Assembly: GCA_948739805.1 (NCBI GenBank)
Contig: CAPYID010000029.1
Location: 1 to 25,511, forward strand
Direction: 5' to 3'
DNA: 25,511 nt
From: an uncultured Clostridia bacterium
GTDB lineage: Bacteria > Bacillota > Clostridia > TANB77 > CAG-508
Shown: positions 6,483 through 13,648 of the stretch, piece by piece
Layout: every line of letters starts with the position of its first letter
Position numbering within the stretch: position 1 is the first letter of the stretch
Translations under genes and position numbers: made by a program
Notes under the pieces: generated by a model
What the model was told of the DNA's origin: nothing
What the model saw: the letters and a program-made list of their open reading frames with translations, nothing else
Database searches by the model: none

Positions 6483-6911
6483 TTATTCAATAGTAAATTC
6501 TGCATATAATTGCTTTTCTCCTTCAGCTGTATTCACTGATTTTACTATTCTATATTCTCCATTTTCTAATTCTCCATATCTTTCAGACCAATCTAAATTA
6601 CATTCTATTTTTCCATCTTTTCCAGGTATCAGTCCAAGAAGATTAAATGGATAACTATTAATTTGATTTACCGATTTCCACTCGCCATTTTCTTTTTTAT
6701 CTATACTATAACTTTCTCCACAACCATAGTCATTTTTACTTTCTAAAATAATTGTTGCACTCTGCCTTGTTAATGTTCCTTCTTTTATTGTCATTGTTAT
6801 ATCCGCTTTACCTTCATTAGATACATTTTTGTCTAACATTATAAATATAGCAAATGACATTATAATAAGTATTACTAAAACTATTATTGTTATTATTATC
6901 CCTTTTTTCAT
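6483..6911 (-). CDS. Small membrane-anchored Ig-like (Big_14-type) protein, copy 1
   Basis: The product is 142 aa with the same plan as the gene at 6377-5949: one N-terminal transmembrane helix and an extracytoplasmic Ig-like domain with YSIDKKENGEW, WSERYGELENGEYRIVK and YAEFTIE. The two proteins differ mostly in the middle segment (PFNLLGLIPGKDG here) and in the stem following the helix (KNVSNEGK). The ATG at 6911 follows GGTGGTAATA; the upstream GTG is rejected for the same reason. It lies directly downstream of the protease C terminator and has its own promoter. The membrane anchor lacks a lipobox cysteine. Confidence 0.82.
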   Translation of the reverse strand: MKKGIIITIIVLVILIIMSFAIFIMLDKNVSNEGKADITMTIKEGTLTRQSATIILESKNDYGCGESYSIDKKENGEWKSVNQINSYPFNLLGLIPGKDGKIECNLDWSERYGELENGEYRIVKSVNTAEGEKQLYAEFTIE

Positions 6912-6948
6912 TATTACCACCTTTCCCCTTAACTTTTTTGATATTTCT

Positions 6949-6977
6949 ATACTATCATACTATTTTTATTATTTCAA
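6949..6977 (-). promoter_or_regulatory. Promoter of Ig-like copy 1
   Basis: TTGAAA (6977-6972), a 17-base spacer and TAGTAT (6954-6949) on the minus strand start right after the protease C terminator. Confidence 0.6.
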
Positions 6978-6995
6978 CTATTATAATAATATTTT

Positions 6996-7027
6996 AAAAA
7001 CACCGAGAAAATAATACTTTCTCGGTG
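6996..7027 (-). terminator. Conserved terminator of protease C
   Basis: A perfect 10-bp stem CACCGAGAAA / TTTCTCGGTG is followed by TTTTT on the minus strand, 91 bases beyond the protease stop. Confidence 0.85.
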
Positions 7028-7117
7028 AAATGACACATACTGGTTAGCTGTTGCTAAATTACAGAATTTTTTTATGAAATATGATACTTTCGTTATTTAT
7101 AGATATCATTACTACGT

Positions 7118-8023
7118 TTAGTCATAATGCTCCTGTATAAGACTACATAACTCAGGAGTTAATCTGAGGCAACGATTTGCATATTCTTCTCCAGGTTTAA
7201 TCTCTTCTTCATTTGAGATAATCCCTATAAGATACCCTGACTTAACATCTATAAGTGCTCCGCCACTTTGTCCACCAGTCATATCACATAAAACTGTATA
7301 TTGATATTCAGTAACATATGAAATGCTATTAGTATCAGCATACATATAATATTCAAGACCAGAATCACCAGGGTATCCAATTGCTGTTACGCTTGTACCT
7401 AATTGAGCATAGTAGTCATTATAATACCCAAATAATTGCCAAGTATCAAAACTTCTATCTAAATCAATAATCGCCCAATCTCCATCATAATTTTTGTTGT
7501 CTACCCACTCTTTGCTACACCTAACTTTAGTTGGGTAAGCTGTTCCTAGAGGTTCATTATCCTTGCCATTCCCTCCTGGTGCTATTTCTATTGAGGTAGC
7601 CCATCCACCACGATCATGTTGGTATACACAATGAGCTGCAGTTAATAACACGTCAAAATAAACTAAAACACCAGAGCCTATAGTCGTACTACCATTAGGA
7701 TATGTAATTATAAGACGGCAAACGTTCCTATATGGGCTATCAGTTGTATTTGTAATACGAACTCGATTGTCTATACCAATGACATGATGAGTATTAATAT
7801 CATATTCATCATTTTGTATTTCTAGTGCACTTACATCAGGTAACTCCTCAACTTGGTTCACTTCATATGTGATTTCCCCTGTCTCCATATTGTATGAAAC
7901 AGTTTTCAGCTCATCTACACTACCGACATGGTTACCCTCGTCTTCTGCCGCATAAACATTTATACCTGTGAGCATCATTGTTAATACTAAGCCTAAGCTC
8001 ATTATCCGCCTAATTGTTTTCAT
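7118..8023 (-). CDS. Secreted V8-like (S1 family) serine protease, copy C
   Basis: The product is 301 aa, a predicted exported endopeptidase. The signal peptide ends around INVYAA (residue 26) and a propeptide of about 55 residues follows. The mature start is near VIGIDNR (81-87). The triad is complete: His131 in LTAAHC, Asp182 in GDWAIIDL and Ser253 in GGQSGGAL. The ATG at 8023 is chosen because GGAGGTATTTCA precedes it; the frame is open 39 bases further upstream, but no ribosome binding site supports that start. Over the mature domain it is closer to copy A than to B (for example the YYMYADTNS and LGTSVTAIGYPGD segments). It is the first gene of the array in transcription order and lies next to recG. 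Confidence 0.92.
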   Translation of the reverse strand: MKTIRRIMSLGLVLTMMLTGINVYAAEDEGNHVGSVDELKTVSYNMETGEITYEVNQVEELPDVSALEIQNDEYDINTHHVIGIDNRVRITNTTDSPYRNVCRLIITYPNGSTTIGSGVLVYFDVLLTAAHCVYQHDRGGWATSIEIAPGGNGKDNEPLGTAYPTKVRCSKEWVDNKNYDGDWAIIDLDRSFDTWQLFGYYNDYYAQLGTSVTAIGYPGDSGLEYYMYADTNSISYVTEYQYTVLCDMTGGQSGGALIDVKSGYLIGIISNEEEIKPGEEYANRCLRLTPELCSLIQEHYD

Positions 8024-8103
8024 TGAAATACCTCCATTTTTTGTTTTAACTATATGTGCCATTTTTTATGTGCAATTCGCAGTTCTACGAATAGTACAAT
8101 TTT

Positions 8104-8161
8104 ATTTTACTACCTAGTTAATATATTATCAACATTTGGTAAAATTTTTTTATATATGGTA
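8104..8161 (-). promoter_or_regulatory. Activator-type promoter of protease C
   Basis: TACCA repeats at 8161-8157 and 8141-8137 (20 bases apart) precede TTGATA (8132-8127), a 17-base spacer and TAAAAT (8109-8104). The leader carries the TTCGTAG/CTGCGAA hairpin as in copy A. Confidence 0.7.
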
Positions 8162-8208
8162 AATCTTATCGCTATTCATTGCATTTTTAATATATAAATT
8201 TTGGTTTG

Positions 8209-8257
8209 TGCCAATAGGGACGGAGAATTATGGCAAAATTTTCCTTCCCAATTGGCA
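8209..8257. repeat. Degenerate palindromic repeat (R3)
   Basis: The left arm matches R1 and R2 but the right arm has lost about 11 bases and carries changes. The outer TGCCAAT/ATTGGCA ends still pair. It marks the junction between the protease array and recG. Confidence 0.75.
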
Positions 8258-8269
8258 TACAAGTTAAGA

Positions 8270-10327
8270 TTATATTTCAATTTTTCCACTAAATCTTTTG
8301 TTTATCATTTTTCTTAGTTTTTGGTTGTCTTCCTTTTCTAAGTCTGGATCTTCTATGGAAATTTTATTTGCTAGTTTTTGTACTTGTTTTAATATGTCTA
8401 TGTCTTCAAATAGATTTGCTATCTTAAATTCTGGTAGTCCATGTTGTTTTGTTCCGAAAAAGTCTCCAGTTCCTCTTAGTTCTAAGTCTTTTTCAGATAT
8501 GATAAATCCATCATTTGTGTCTTGCATAACTTTCATTCTTTGCATTATAGTGTTTGAGTGCCCTTGATATTTTAATATACAGTATGATTGATATTCTCCT
8601 CTTCCTACTCTCCCTCTTAATTGGTGTAATGTTGCTAGACCAAATCTTTCTGCATTTTGTATTACCATTATACTTGCATTTGGTACATTCACTCCTACTT
8701 CTATTACTGTTGTTGATATTAATATATCTATTTTTCCATCTTTGAATTCTTGCATTATTGCATCTTTTTCTTTTTGTTTCATTTTTCCATAGATGTATTC
8801 TACTCTGAATTCTGTGAATACTTGATTTTTGTAAATTTCTACCATTTCCATTACTGATTTTGCATTTATTTCTTCATTCTCTTCTACTAATGGACATACC
8901 ATATAACATTGTCTACCTTCTTTTATTTGCTTTTTTATAAAGTTGTTTATCCTTTCTTCCATTCCTTTTGTTACAGCAAATGTTTCTATTTTTTTTCTGT
9001 CTGGTGGTAGTTCGTCTATTGATGATATGTCTAAGTCTCCATATAAAATTAATCCTAATGTTCTTGGGATAGGGGTTGCTGTCATTACTAGAGTGTCTAC
9101 ATTTTTACCTTTTGCTGAGATTATGCTTCTTTGATTTACCCCAAATCTATGTTGCTCATCTGTTACTACTAGTCCTAGGTTTTTGAATATTATATTTTCT
9201 TCAAGTATTGAGTGTGTACCAATTAATATATTTATCTCTCCATTGCTAAGTTTTTGTATTACTTCTTCTTTTTTCTTTTTGGTCATATTGCTAATTAATA
9301 GTTCACAAGTTATTCCAAATGGTTCTAGTATTTGTGTGAAACTTTCTAAGTGTTGTGTAGCTAGTATTGATGTTGGTGCCATTATTGCCATTTGATATCC
9401 TGATTTTACTGCTTTGTATGCTGATATAATTGCTACTATTGTTTTGCCTGAGCCTACATCTCCTTGTAATAGTCTATTCATTACCTTGTCTGATTCCATG
9501 TCTTTGTCTATTTCACCTAAAACTCTTAATTGTGCTTTTGTTAGTTTAAATGGTAGTGAGTTTATTATTTCAGACATTTTTACGTCTTTACTAAATTGTA
9601 TTCCATTATGACCTTCTATTGTTTTATTTTTTAAATTGTTTAATAATAACTGCATTGTGAGTAATTCCTCAAATGCTAGCCTTCGCTTTGCATGTTTGAA
9701 TTCTTCAAAGTTCTTTGGAAAGTGTATTTTGTTTGTTGCTTCATTTATTCCCATTAGTTTATATTCTTTTAGTATTTTTTCTGGTAGTATTTCTTCTATT
9801 TGCCCATTAACAATTTTTAAACCGTTTTCTATTATTTGTCTTAGTACATTTTGCGATAATTTATATGTTGATGGATAGATTGGTATTATTTTTCCTGTGT
9901 TTTTATTCTCATTTTCACTGTCAAATACAGGTGAGTTCATTGTGGCTGTTCCTGTTTTTTTACTTATTCTTCCATAAAAGTTATACCATTTTCCACTTAC
10001 AAATTTCTCTTTTAAATATTGCTGGTTATACCACACTATTTCCATTGTTCCTGTTTCGTCTCTTACTAGCATTTTACAGATTTTCATGTTTCTTTTTGCA
10101 TTTATTACATGAAATCTTGATGCAGGTATTGCTTTTATTAGTGCTTCTTCTCCATCTTGTAAGTCTTCTATTTTTCTAGGTTTTCCTCTGTCTTCATAGT
10201 CTCTTGGATAATATGTAATTAAATCTTCTAGTGTATATATTCCTAAATTATTTAATAATTTTACTTTTGTTGGTCCTACACCTTTTATATATTGAACATC
10301 TTGATTTAATTCCATTCTTGCTTTCAT
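8270..10327 (-). CDS. recG: ATP-dependent DNA helicase RecG
   Basis: RecG is a double-strand DNA translocase that remodels stalled replication forks and Holliday junctions. This 685-aa protein has the usual length. An N-terminal wedge/OB-fold region (about 1-180) begins with helix-hairpin-helix-like IKGVGPTKVK. It is followed by superfamily 2 helicase motifs: GDVGSGKT (Walker A, about residue 290), DEQHRFG (motif II), TATPIPRT (motif III) and the C-terminal QLRGRVGRG (motif VI). AGGAAGGA lies close to the chosen ATG; an internal ATG four codons on is an alternative. No clear terminator separates it from the array promoter downstream, apart from the degenerate palindrome at 8209-8257. Confidence 0.97.
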   Translation of the reverse strand: MKARMELNQDVQYIKGVGPTKVKLLNNLGIYTLEDLITYYPRDYEDRGKPRKIEDLQDGEEALIKAIPASRFHVINAKRNMKICKMLVRDETGTMEIVWYNQQYLKEKFVSGKWYNFYGRISKKTGTATMNSPVFDSENENKNTGKIIPIYPSTYKLSQNVLRQIIENGLKIVNGQIEEILPEKILKEYKLMGINEATNKIHFPKNFEEFKHAKRRLAFEELLTMQLLLNNLKNKTIEGHNGIQFSKDVKMSEIINSLPFKLTKAQLRVLGEIDKDMESDKVMNRLLQGDVGSGKTIVAIISAYKAVKSGYQMAIMAPTSILATQHLESFTQILEPFGITCELLISNMTKKKKEEVIQKLSNGEINILIGTHSILEENIIFKNLGLVVTDEQHRFGVNQRSIISAKGKNVDTLVMTATPIPRTLGLILYGDLDISSIDELPPDRKKIETFAVTKGMEERINNFIKKQIKEGRQCYMVCPLVEENEEINAKSVMEMVEIYKNQVFTEFRVEYIYGKMKQKEKDAIMQEFKDGKIDILISTTVIEVGVNVPNASIMVIQNAERFGLATLHQLRGRVGRGEYQSYCILKYQGHSNTIMQRMKVMQDTNDGFIISEKDLELRGTGDFFGTKQHGLPEFKIANLFEDIDILKQVQKLANKISIEDPDLEKEDNQKLRKMINKRFSGKIEI

Positions 10328-10480
10328 TCCTTCCTAGGCTTAATATCTTGTTTATTTCTAAGTATTTTTTCTTTTCGCATTTTTCTATATTATTTTTATC
10401 ATATTTTTATTGATTTGTAAATCGTTTGTTTGGATAAAATTATAGTATTTGAATGACTAAATTGGGTAGATATATTAAAG

Positions 10481-10529
10481 GGACGCCTTTTGGGCGTCCG
10501 TTAAAGTAGCTGTGCAAGCAACTACTTTT
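10481..10529 (-). terminator. Tandem hairpins after the 59-aa gene
   Basis: On the minus strand the first hairpin (AAAGTAG / CTACTTT, 10528-10503) begins at the stop codon. The second (GGACGCC / GGCGTCC, 10499-10481) is followed by CTTTAATA. The second looks like an intrinsic terminator with a short U-tract. Confidence 0.65.
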
Positions 10530-10707
10530 ATTTTTTTATTACCTGCGAGATTATATACATCGTCGCAGTTTTGTATTTTTTTACTTCTGTACTTTTAGAG
10601 CCTTCTGTTTTCCAGCCCCGTTTTATTTCTTTAGCAAGCTCATCTTTAAATTTCTTCTTTGCCGTTTTTTCATTCTTATCCATAGCGACTATTATTTTGT
10701 ATTCCAT
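10528..10707 (-). CDS. Small protein of unknown function (DUF1737-like)
   Basis: The product is 59 aa, basic, with no membrane segment. It reads MEYKIIVAMD, a lysine-rich helix with a central RGWKTEG, then a C-terminal TMYIISQVIK strand. The pattern of an initial strand, helix, GW-x-x-x-G and final strand recalls the short DUF1737 family, but the match is by eye only. AGGAGAAGAGAT precedes the ATG. A longer frame upstream to 10755 has no ribosome binding site and overlaps the leader. It has its own consensus promoter and terminator, so it is probably expressed as a single gene. Confidence 0.75.
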   Translation of the reverse strand: MEYKIIVAMDKNEKTAKKKFKDELAKEIKRGWKTEGSKSTEVKKYKTATMYIISQVIKK

Positions 10708-10765
10708 ATCTCTTCTCCTTTTTTTATTTATACATAAAAAACTTCCATCTTGCACTGGACTACTT

Positions 10766-10790
10766 TCTCTGCAAAAGCAGAGATTTTTTA
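10766..10790. other. Leader hairpin / plus-strand terminator-like element
   Basis: TCTCTGC-AAAA-GCAGAGA followed by TTTTTT reads as an intrinsic terminator on the plus strand, yet no plus-strand gene precedes it. On the minus strand it is a hairpin inside the 5' leader of the 59-aa gene. Confidence 0.5.
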
Positions 10791-10819
10791 CCTATTTACA
10801 CTTGGCAAATTCTATCTAT

Positions 10820-10848
10820 ATTATATCAAATTTGGGGTCAAAAGTCAA
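10820..10848 (-). promoter_or_regulatory. Consensus promoter of the 59-aa gene
   Basis: TTGACT (10848-10843), a 17-base spacer and TATAAT (10825-10820) on the minus strand form a near-perfect vegetative sigma-A promoter. It gives a leader of about 105 bases. Confidence 0.75.
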
Positions 10849-10955
10849 TTTTATGTAAAGTGTTTTCACCAATTATTACATAATATTATAAAAAATAACC
10901 CTAGCATATCTTGCCAAGATTATTTTTTATATTTACATCAAAATTTACACATACG

Positions 10956-11082
10956 ATGCCTTTTTATAAAATTGCAAATTTTCCATGATTTTTCACATCT
11001 TTCATGCCTTTTTATAAAAATCCAGTAAAATTTGCTTCGCAAATTTTCCATGATTTTTCACATCTTCGATGTCTTTTATACA
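10956..11082. repeat. Short tandem-like direct repeats downstream of the HU gene
   Basis: A 28-base identical segment (GCAAATTTTCCATGATTTTT plus CACATCTT) occurs at 10974-11001 and 11039-11066. It alternates with three copies of an ATGCCTTTTTATAAAA-like segment (10956, 11004 and, degenerate, 11069). The last copy runs into the 3' end of the HU gene. An AAAATTTGC/GCAAATTTT hairpin (about 11027-11047) may serve as the HU terminator. Confidence 0.7.
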
Positions 11083-11351
11083 TTTACCATATCCTTTAGT
11101 GCTTTTCCAGCTTTGAATGCTGGTGCTTTTGATGCTGGTATTTTTATTTCTTCTTTAGTTCTTGGGTTTCTTCCTTTTCTAGCTGCTTTTTTTCTTGTTT
11201 CGAAAGATCCAAAACCAACTAATTGTACTTTGTCTCCTTTTACTAATGCTTCTGCTACTATTTCTGTGAATGCGTTTAAGTTAGCTTCTGCACTTTTTTT
11301 TGTTTCTCCTGTTTTTGCAGCCATTGCTGCGATTAATTCAGATTTGTTCAT
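11076..11351 (-). CDS. hup: DNA-binding protein HU
   Basis: HU is a small dimeric nucleoid protein that bends DNA. This 91-aa protein has the family length and signatures: an MNKSELI start, an N-terminal helical dimerisation region, VQLVGFGSFETRKK leading into the beta arm, the arm-tip segment GRNPRTKEEIKIPASKAP, and a final helix with FKAGKALKD. AGGAGGTAATTAAAA is an ideal ribosome binding site. It sits between the flippase gene and the 59-aa gene. In Gram-positive genomes HU is usually the main nucleoid protein; the window shows only this copy. Confidence 0.97.
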   Translation of the reverse strand: MNKSELIAAMAAKTGETKKSAEANLNAFTEIVAEALVKGDKVQLVGFGSFETRKKAARKGRNPRTKEEIKIPASKAPAFKAGKALKDMVNV

Positions 11352-11517
11352 TTTTAATTACCTCCTATTTTTGGTAGATGATGTTTGCTTCACCTACTCT
11401 AACAACATTATTCGTCAATTTAATACAAAATCCTTCTTTTTTTATATTTATTTTTTATTTTTTCTTGTAGTTACTTGGTTTTTTGGGTTTTTTTGCCTTT
11501 TTGTTGCTGTATTTATC

Positions 11518-13167
11518 TTATTTAAAATGTTTTCCTTTTCCATATATACCAACGTTTTCAAGGATTTTTACTATTTTTGCTCCATATGGTATCATTTTCA
11601 ATTCTTCTTTGTCTAAAACTTTTAAGGCCAATAAGGATAATGCATATATTACTATTGCTACTATTATTGCTATTATTGTTGCTATTCTCATAGAAATTAT
11701 ACCTTCTAATAATAAATATGTGTAATATGAGCATATTCCCATTATTATTGTGGCAATTATTGGTTTTATTACACATTTTCCAAATTTGATGTCTAGTTTT
11801 ATGGTTTTTATTAATACTATATAACTTAAGGCAAATGCTACTATGTTATTTATTATTGAACCTATGGCTGCTCCATATACTCCAATTTCTGGAATTTGTA
11901 TTAGCCATATATTGATTGCTAGTTTTGTGATTAACCCTATTGTTGATGTTATTGCTGGTGTCATTATTTTTCCTAGTCCTTGTAATGCACCATTTATCGT
12001 TTGTGATAATACTGAAAATATTATTGTTATTGCACTCATTTGTAATAATAGACTACCATTTGTTGCTTTTGGAAATAATAAATCTAATATTTGCTGTGAA
12101 AATATCATCATTCCAATTGTGCATGGTAATCCTATTAGTATTGATATTAGTACTGAAAATGATATTCTTTTGCTTGCATTTTCTTTTTCCCCTCTTGCCA
12201 TTGATGATGATATTGAGGGGACTAACGCTGTTGCAAATGCTATGTTAAATGATAATGGTAGTGTGATTAGTGTGTCTACTTTTCCACTTAGTATTCCATA
12301 TTGCGATTTTGCTTGTGCTTCTGTTAAAAATTTTTTTAGCCCTCTTACTACTGTAATTGAGTCTATGTTTTTATTTAATGTAGACATTATTGCACTTAAT
12401 GTAATTGGTGTTGATACAAATAGGATTTTTTTTACTACTTTTTTTAGACTTTCATGTTTATAGTTTACTGAATTTTTTATTTCTATTGCTATATTTTTTT
12501 TGTAGATTTTATAGTATAGTGTTAAATATCCAAAGCTTAATAATACTGATAGTGTTGTGGCTAAGTTTGCTCCTGCTGACATTAGTGTTGTGTTTAAGTT
12601 TGTGCTTATTCCTACTATTTCTACTACAATGACTGTAAGTAGTGTTTTAAATACTTGTTCTAGTGTTTGAGATTTTGCTGTTATTGATATTTTTTCTCTT
12701 CCATTGAAATATCCTCTTAGTACTGATGCTATTGTGACAAAGAATATTGCTGGCGATAATGCTACTAGAGTCATTTCAGCTTCTGGTATTTGCAATATTA
12801 CATTTGATATATATCCTGCTCCTACAAATAATACCATTGTAGCTATAAACCCTATTATTCCAAATGTTAATATGGCAATTTTAAATATTCTATGTGCTCC
12901 TTTGCTATCTCCTATTGCAACTTTTTCTGATACTAATTTGGATATAGCATTTGGTACTCCTATTGATGATATCGTAAGTAATAATGCATATATTTGGTAT
13001 CCACTACTATATATTGCGTTTCCTGTGTCACCAAATCCTTCTTTGTTTGTAAGATATATTTTATATACTAGCCCTAGTAGCTTTATTATTAATTGCGAAA
13101 TCATTAGTACTAATACACTCTGCATGAAACCTTCTTTTTTTATTCTTTTCTTTTTAGCGCGACTCAT
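11518..13167 (-). CDS. SpoVB/MurJ-like polysaccharide (lipid II-type) flippase
   Basis: This 549-aa integral membrane protein of the MOP exporter superfamily (polysaccharide biosynthesis / MVF branch) has about 14 predicted helices. A cytoplasmic basic start (MSRAKKKRIKK) is followed by FMQSVLVLMISQLIIKLLGLVYKIYL, as in SpoVB and YtgP-type proteins. Internal NAISKLVSE and LRGYFNGREKI segments fit the family. Such proteins move lipid-linked cell-wall or cortex precursors across the membrane. AAAGGAAAAGAA precedes the ATG. The gene lies upstream of hup on the same strand. Several paralogues are usual in spore formers, so SpoVB itself cannot be told from a vegetative homologue here. Confidence 0.9.
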   Translation of the reverse strand: MSRAKKKRIKKEGFMQSVLVLMISQLIIKLLGLVYKIYLTNKEGFGDTGNAIYSSGYQIYALLLTISSIGVPNAISKLVSEKVAIGDSKGAHRIFKIAILTFGIIGFIATMVLFVGAGYISNVILQIPEAEMTLVALSPAIFFVTIASVLRGYFNGREKISITAKSQTLEQVFKTLLTVIVVEIVGISTNLNTTLMSAGANLATTLSVLLSFGYLTLYYKIYKKNIAIEIKNSVNYKHESLKKVVKKILFVSTPITLSAIMSTLNKNIDSITVVRGLKKFLTEAQAKSQYGILSGKVDTLITLPLSFNIAFATALVPSISSSMARGEKENASKRISFSVLISILIGLPCTIGMMIFSQQILDLLFPKATNGSLLLQMSAITIIFSVLSQTINGALQGLGKIMTPAITSTIGLITKLAINIWLIQIPEIGVYGAAIGSIINNIVAFALSYIVLIKTIKLDIKFGKCVIKPIIATIIMGICSYYTYLLLEGIISMRIATIIAIIVAIVIYALSLLALKVLDKEELKMIPYGAKIVKILENVGIYGKGKHFK

Positions 13168-13325
13168 TTCTTTTCCTTTCGTTTTTTATTATGTATGATT
13201 GATATATTATATTACTGAATTTATATTTTATTATCTTAAGTTAGTATTTATTATATTATTAAGTTCATATTTTATCAATATTTTTTAGTGTTTATTTTAA
13301 GGAATTGTTACATCGTATTTTTAAA

Positions 13326-13344
13326 GAGCACATATAATGTGCCC
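13326..13344 (-). terminator. Intrinsic terminator after the 49-aa gene
   Basis: An 8-bp stem (GGGCACAT / ATGTGCTC, one G-U pair, 3-base loop) is followed by TTTAAAAAT on the minus strand, 35 bases past the stop. Confidence 0.6.
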
Positions 13345-13378
13345 TTATAATAAATCTCATTTATTTATGTATTATAGT

Positions 13379-13528
13379 TTATACTAGTTGTAAGACTTGT
13401 ACAAAATTATAGATTAATAAGCTATTTACTATTGTAAATGTTACAAAAACCGCTAATGCAATTGATAATATCTTATTTTCTTTCATTTTTTTCCATATTC
13501 CTAAATTAAAATCAAATAACCTTTTCAT
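13379..13528 (-). CDS. 49-aa single-pass membrane peptide, unknown function
   Basis: This short gene reads MKRLFDFNLGIWKKMKENK, then one hydrophobic helix (about residues 20-40) and a QVLQLV end. GGAAAGGTATAT precedes the ATG with good spacing. The positive start suggests an inside N-terminus. It is bounded upstream by the large InlB-repeat gene (stop at 13649) and downstream by a terminator. It may be co-transcribed with that surface protein and help its export or anchoring, but this is only positional inference. No family was recognised. Confidence 0.7.
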   Translation of the reverse strand: MKRLFDFNLGIWKKMKENKILSIALAVFVTFTIVNSLLIYNFVQVLQLV

Positions 13529-13648
13529 ATATACCTTTCCTTCCCATTTGTTCTTAAAAATTTTTGCATTTTTTCCAGTTGTATTACCTCTTTTATAATA
13601 TATATGATAGGTTATTCGATTTTATGACTATTTTTTATTAACTTCTTT

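Noticed and set aside
8298..10413. Many plus-strand open frames opposite recG
   Set aside because: They are Leu/Ser/Phe-rich reverse-strand shadows of the recG coding sequence, without ribosome binding sites or family signatures.
11558..11776. Asn/Ser-rich 72-codon minus-strand frame
   Set aside because: It lies in another frame within the flippase gene; its low complexity comes from a TTATTG/TTACTA-type stretch encoding Ile/Ala helices.
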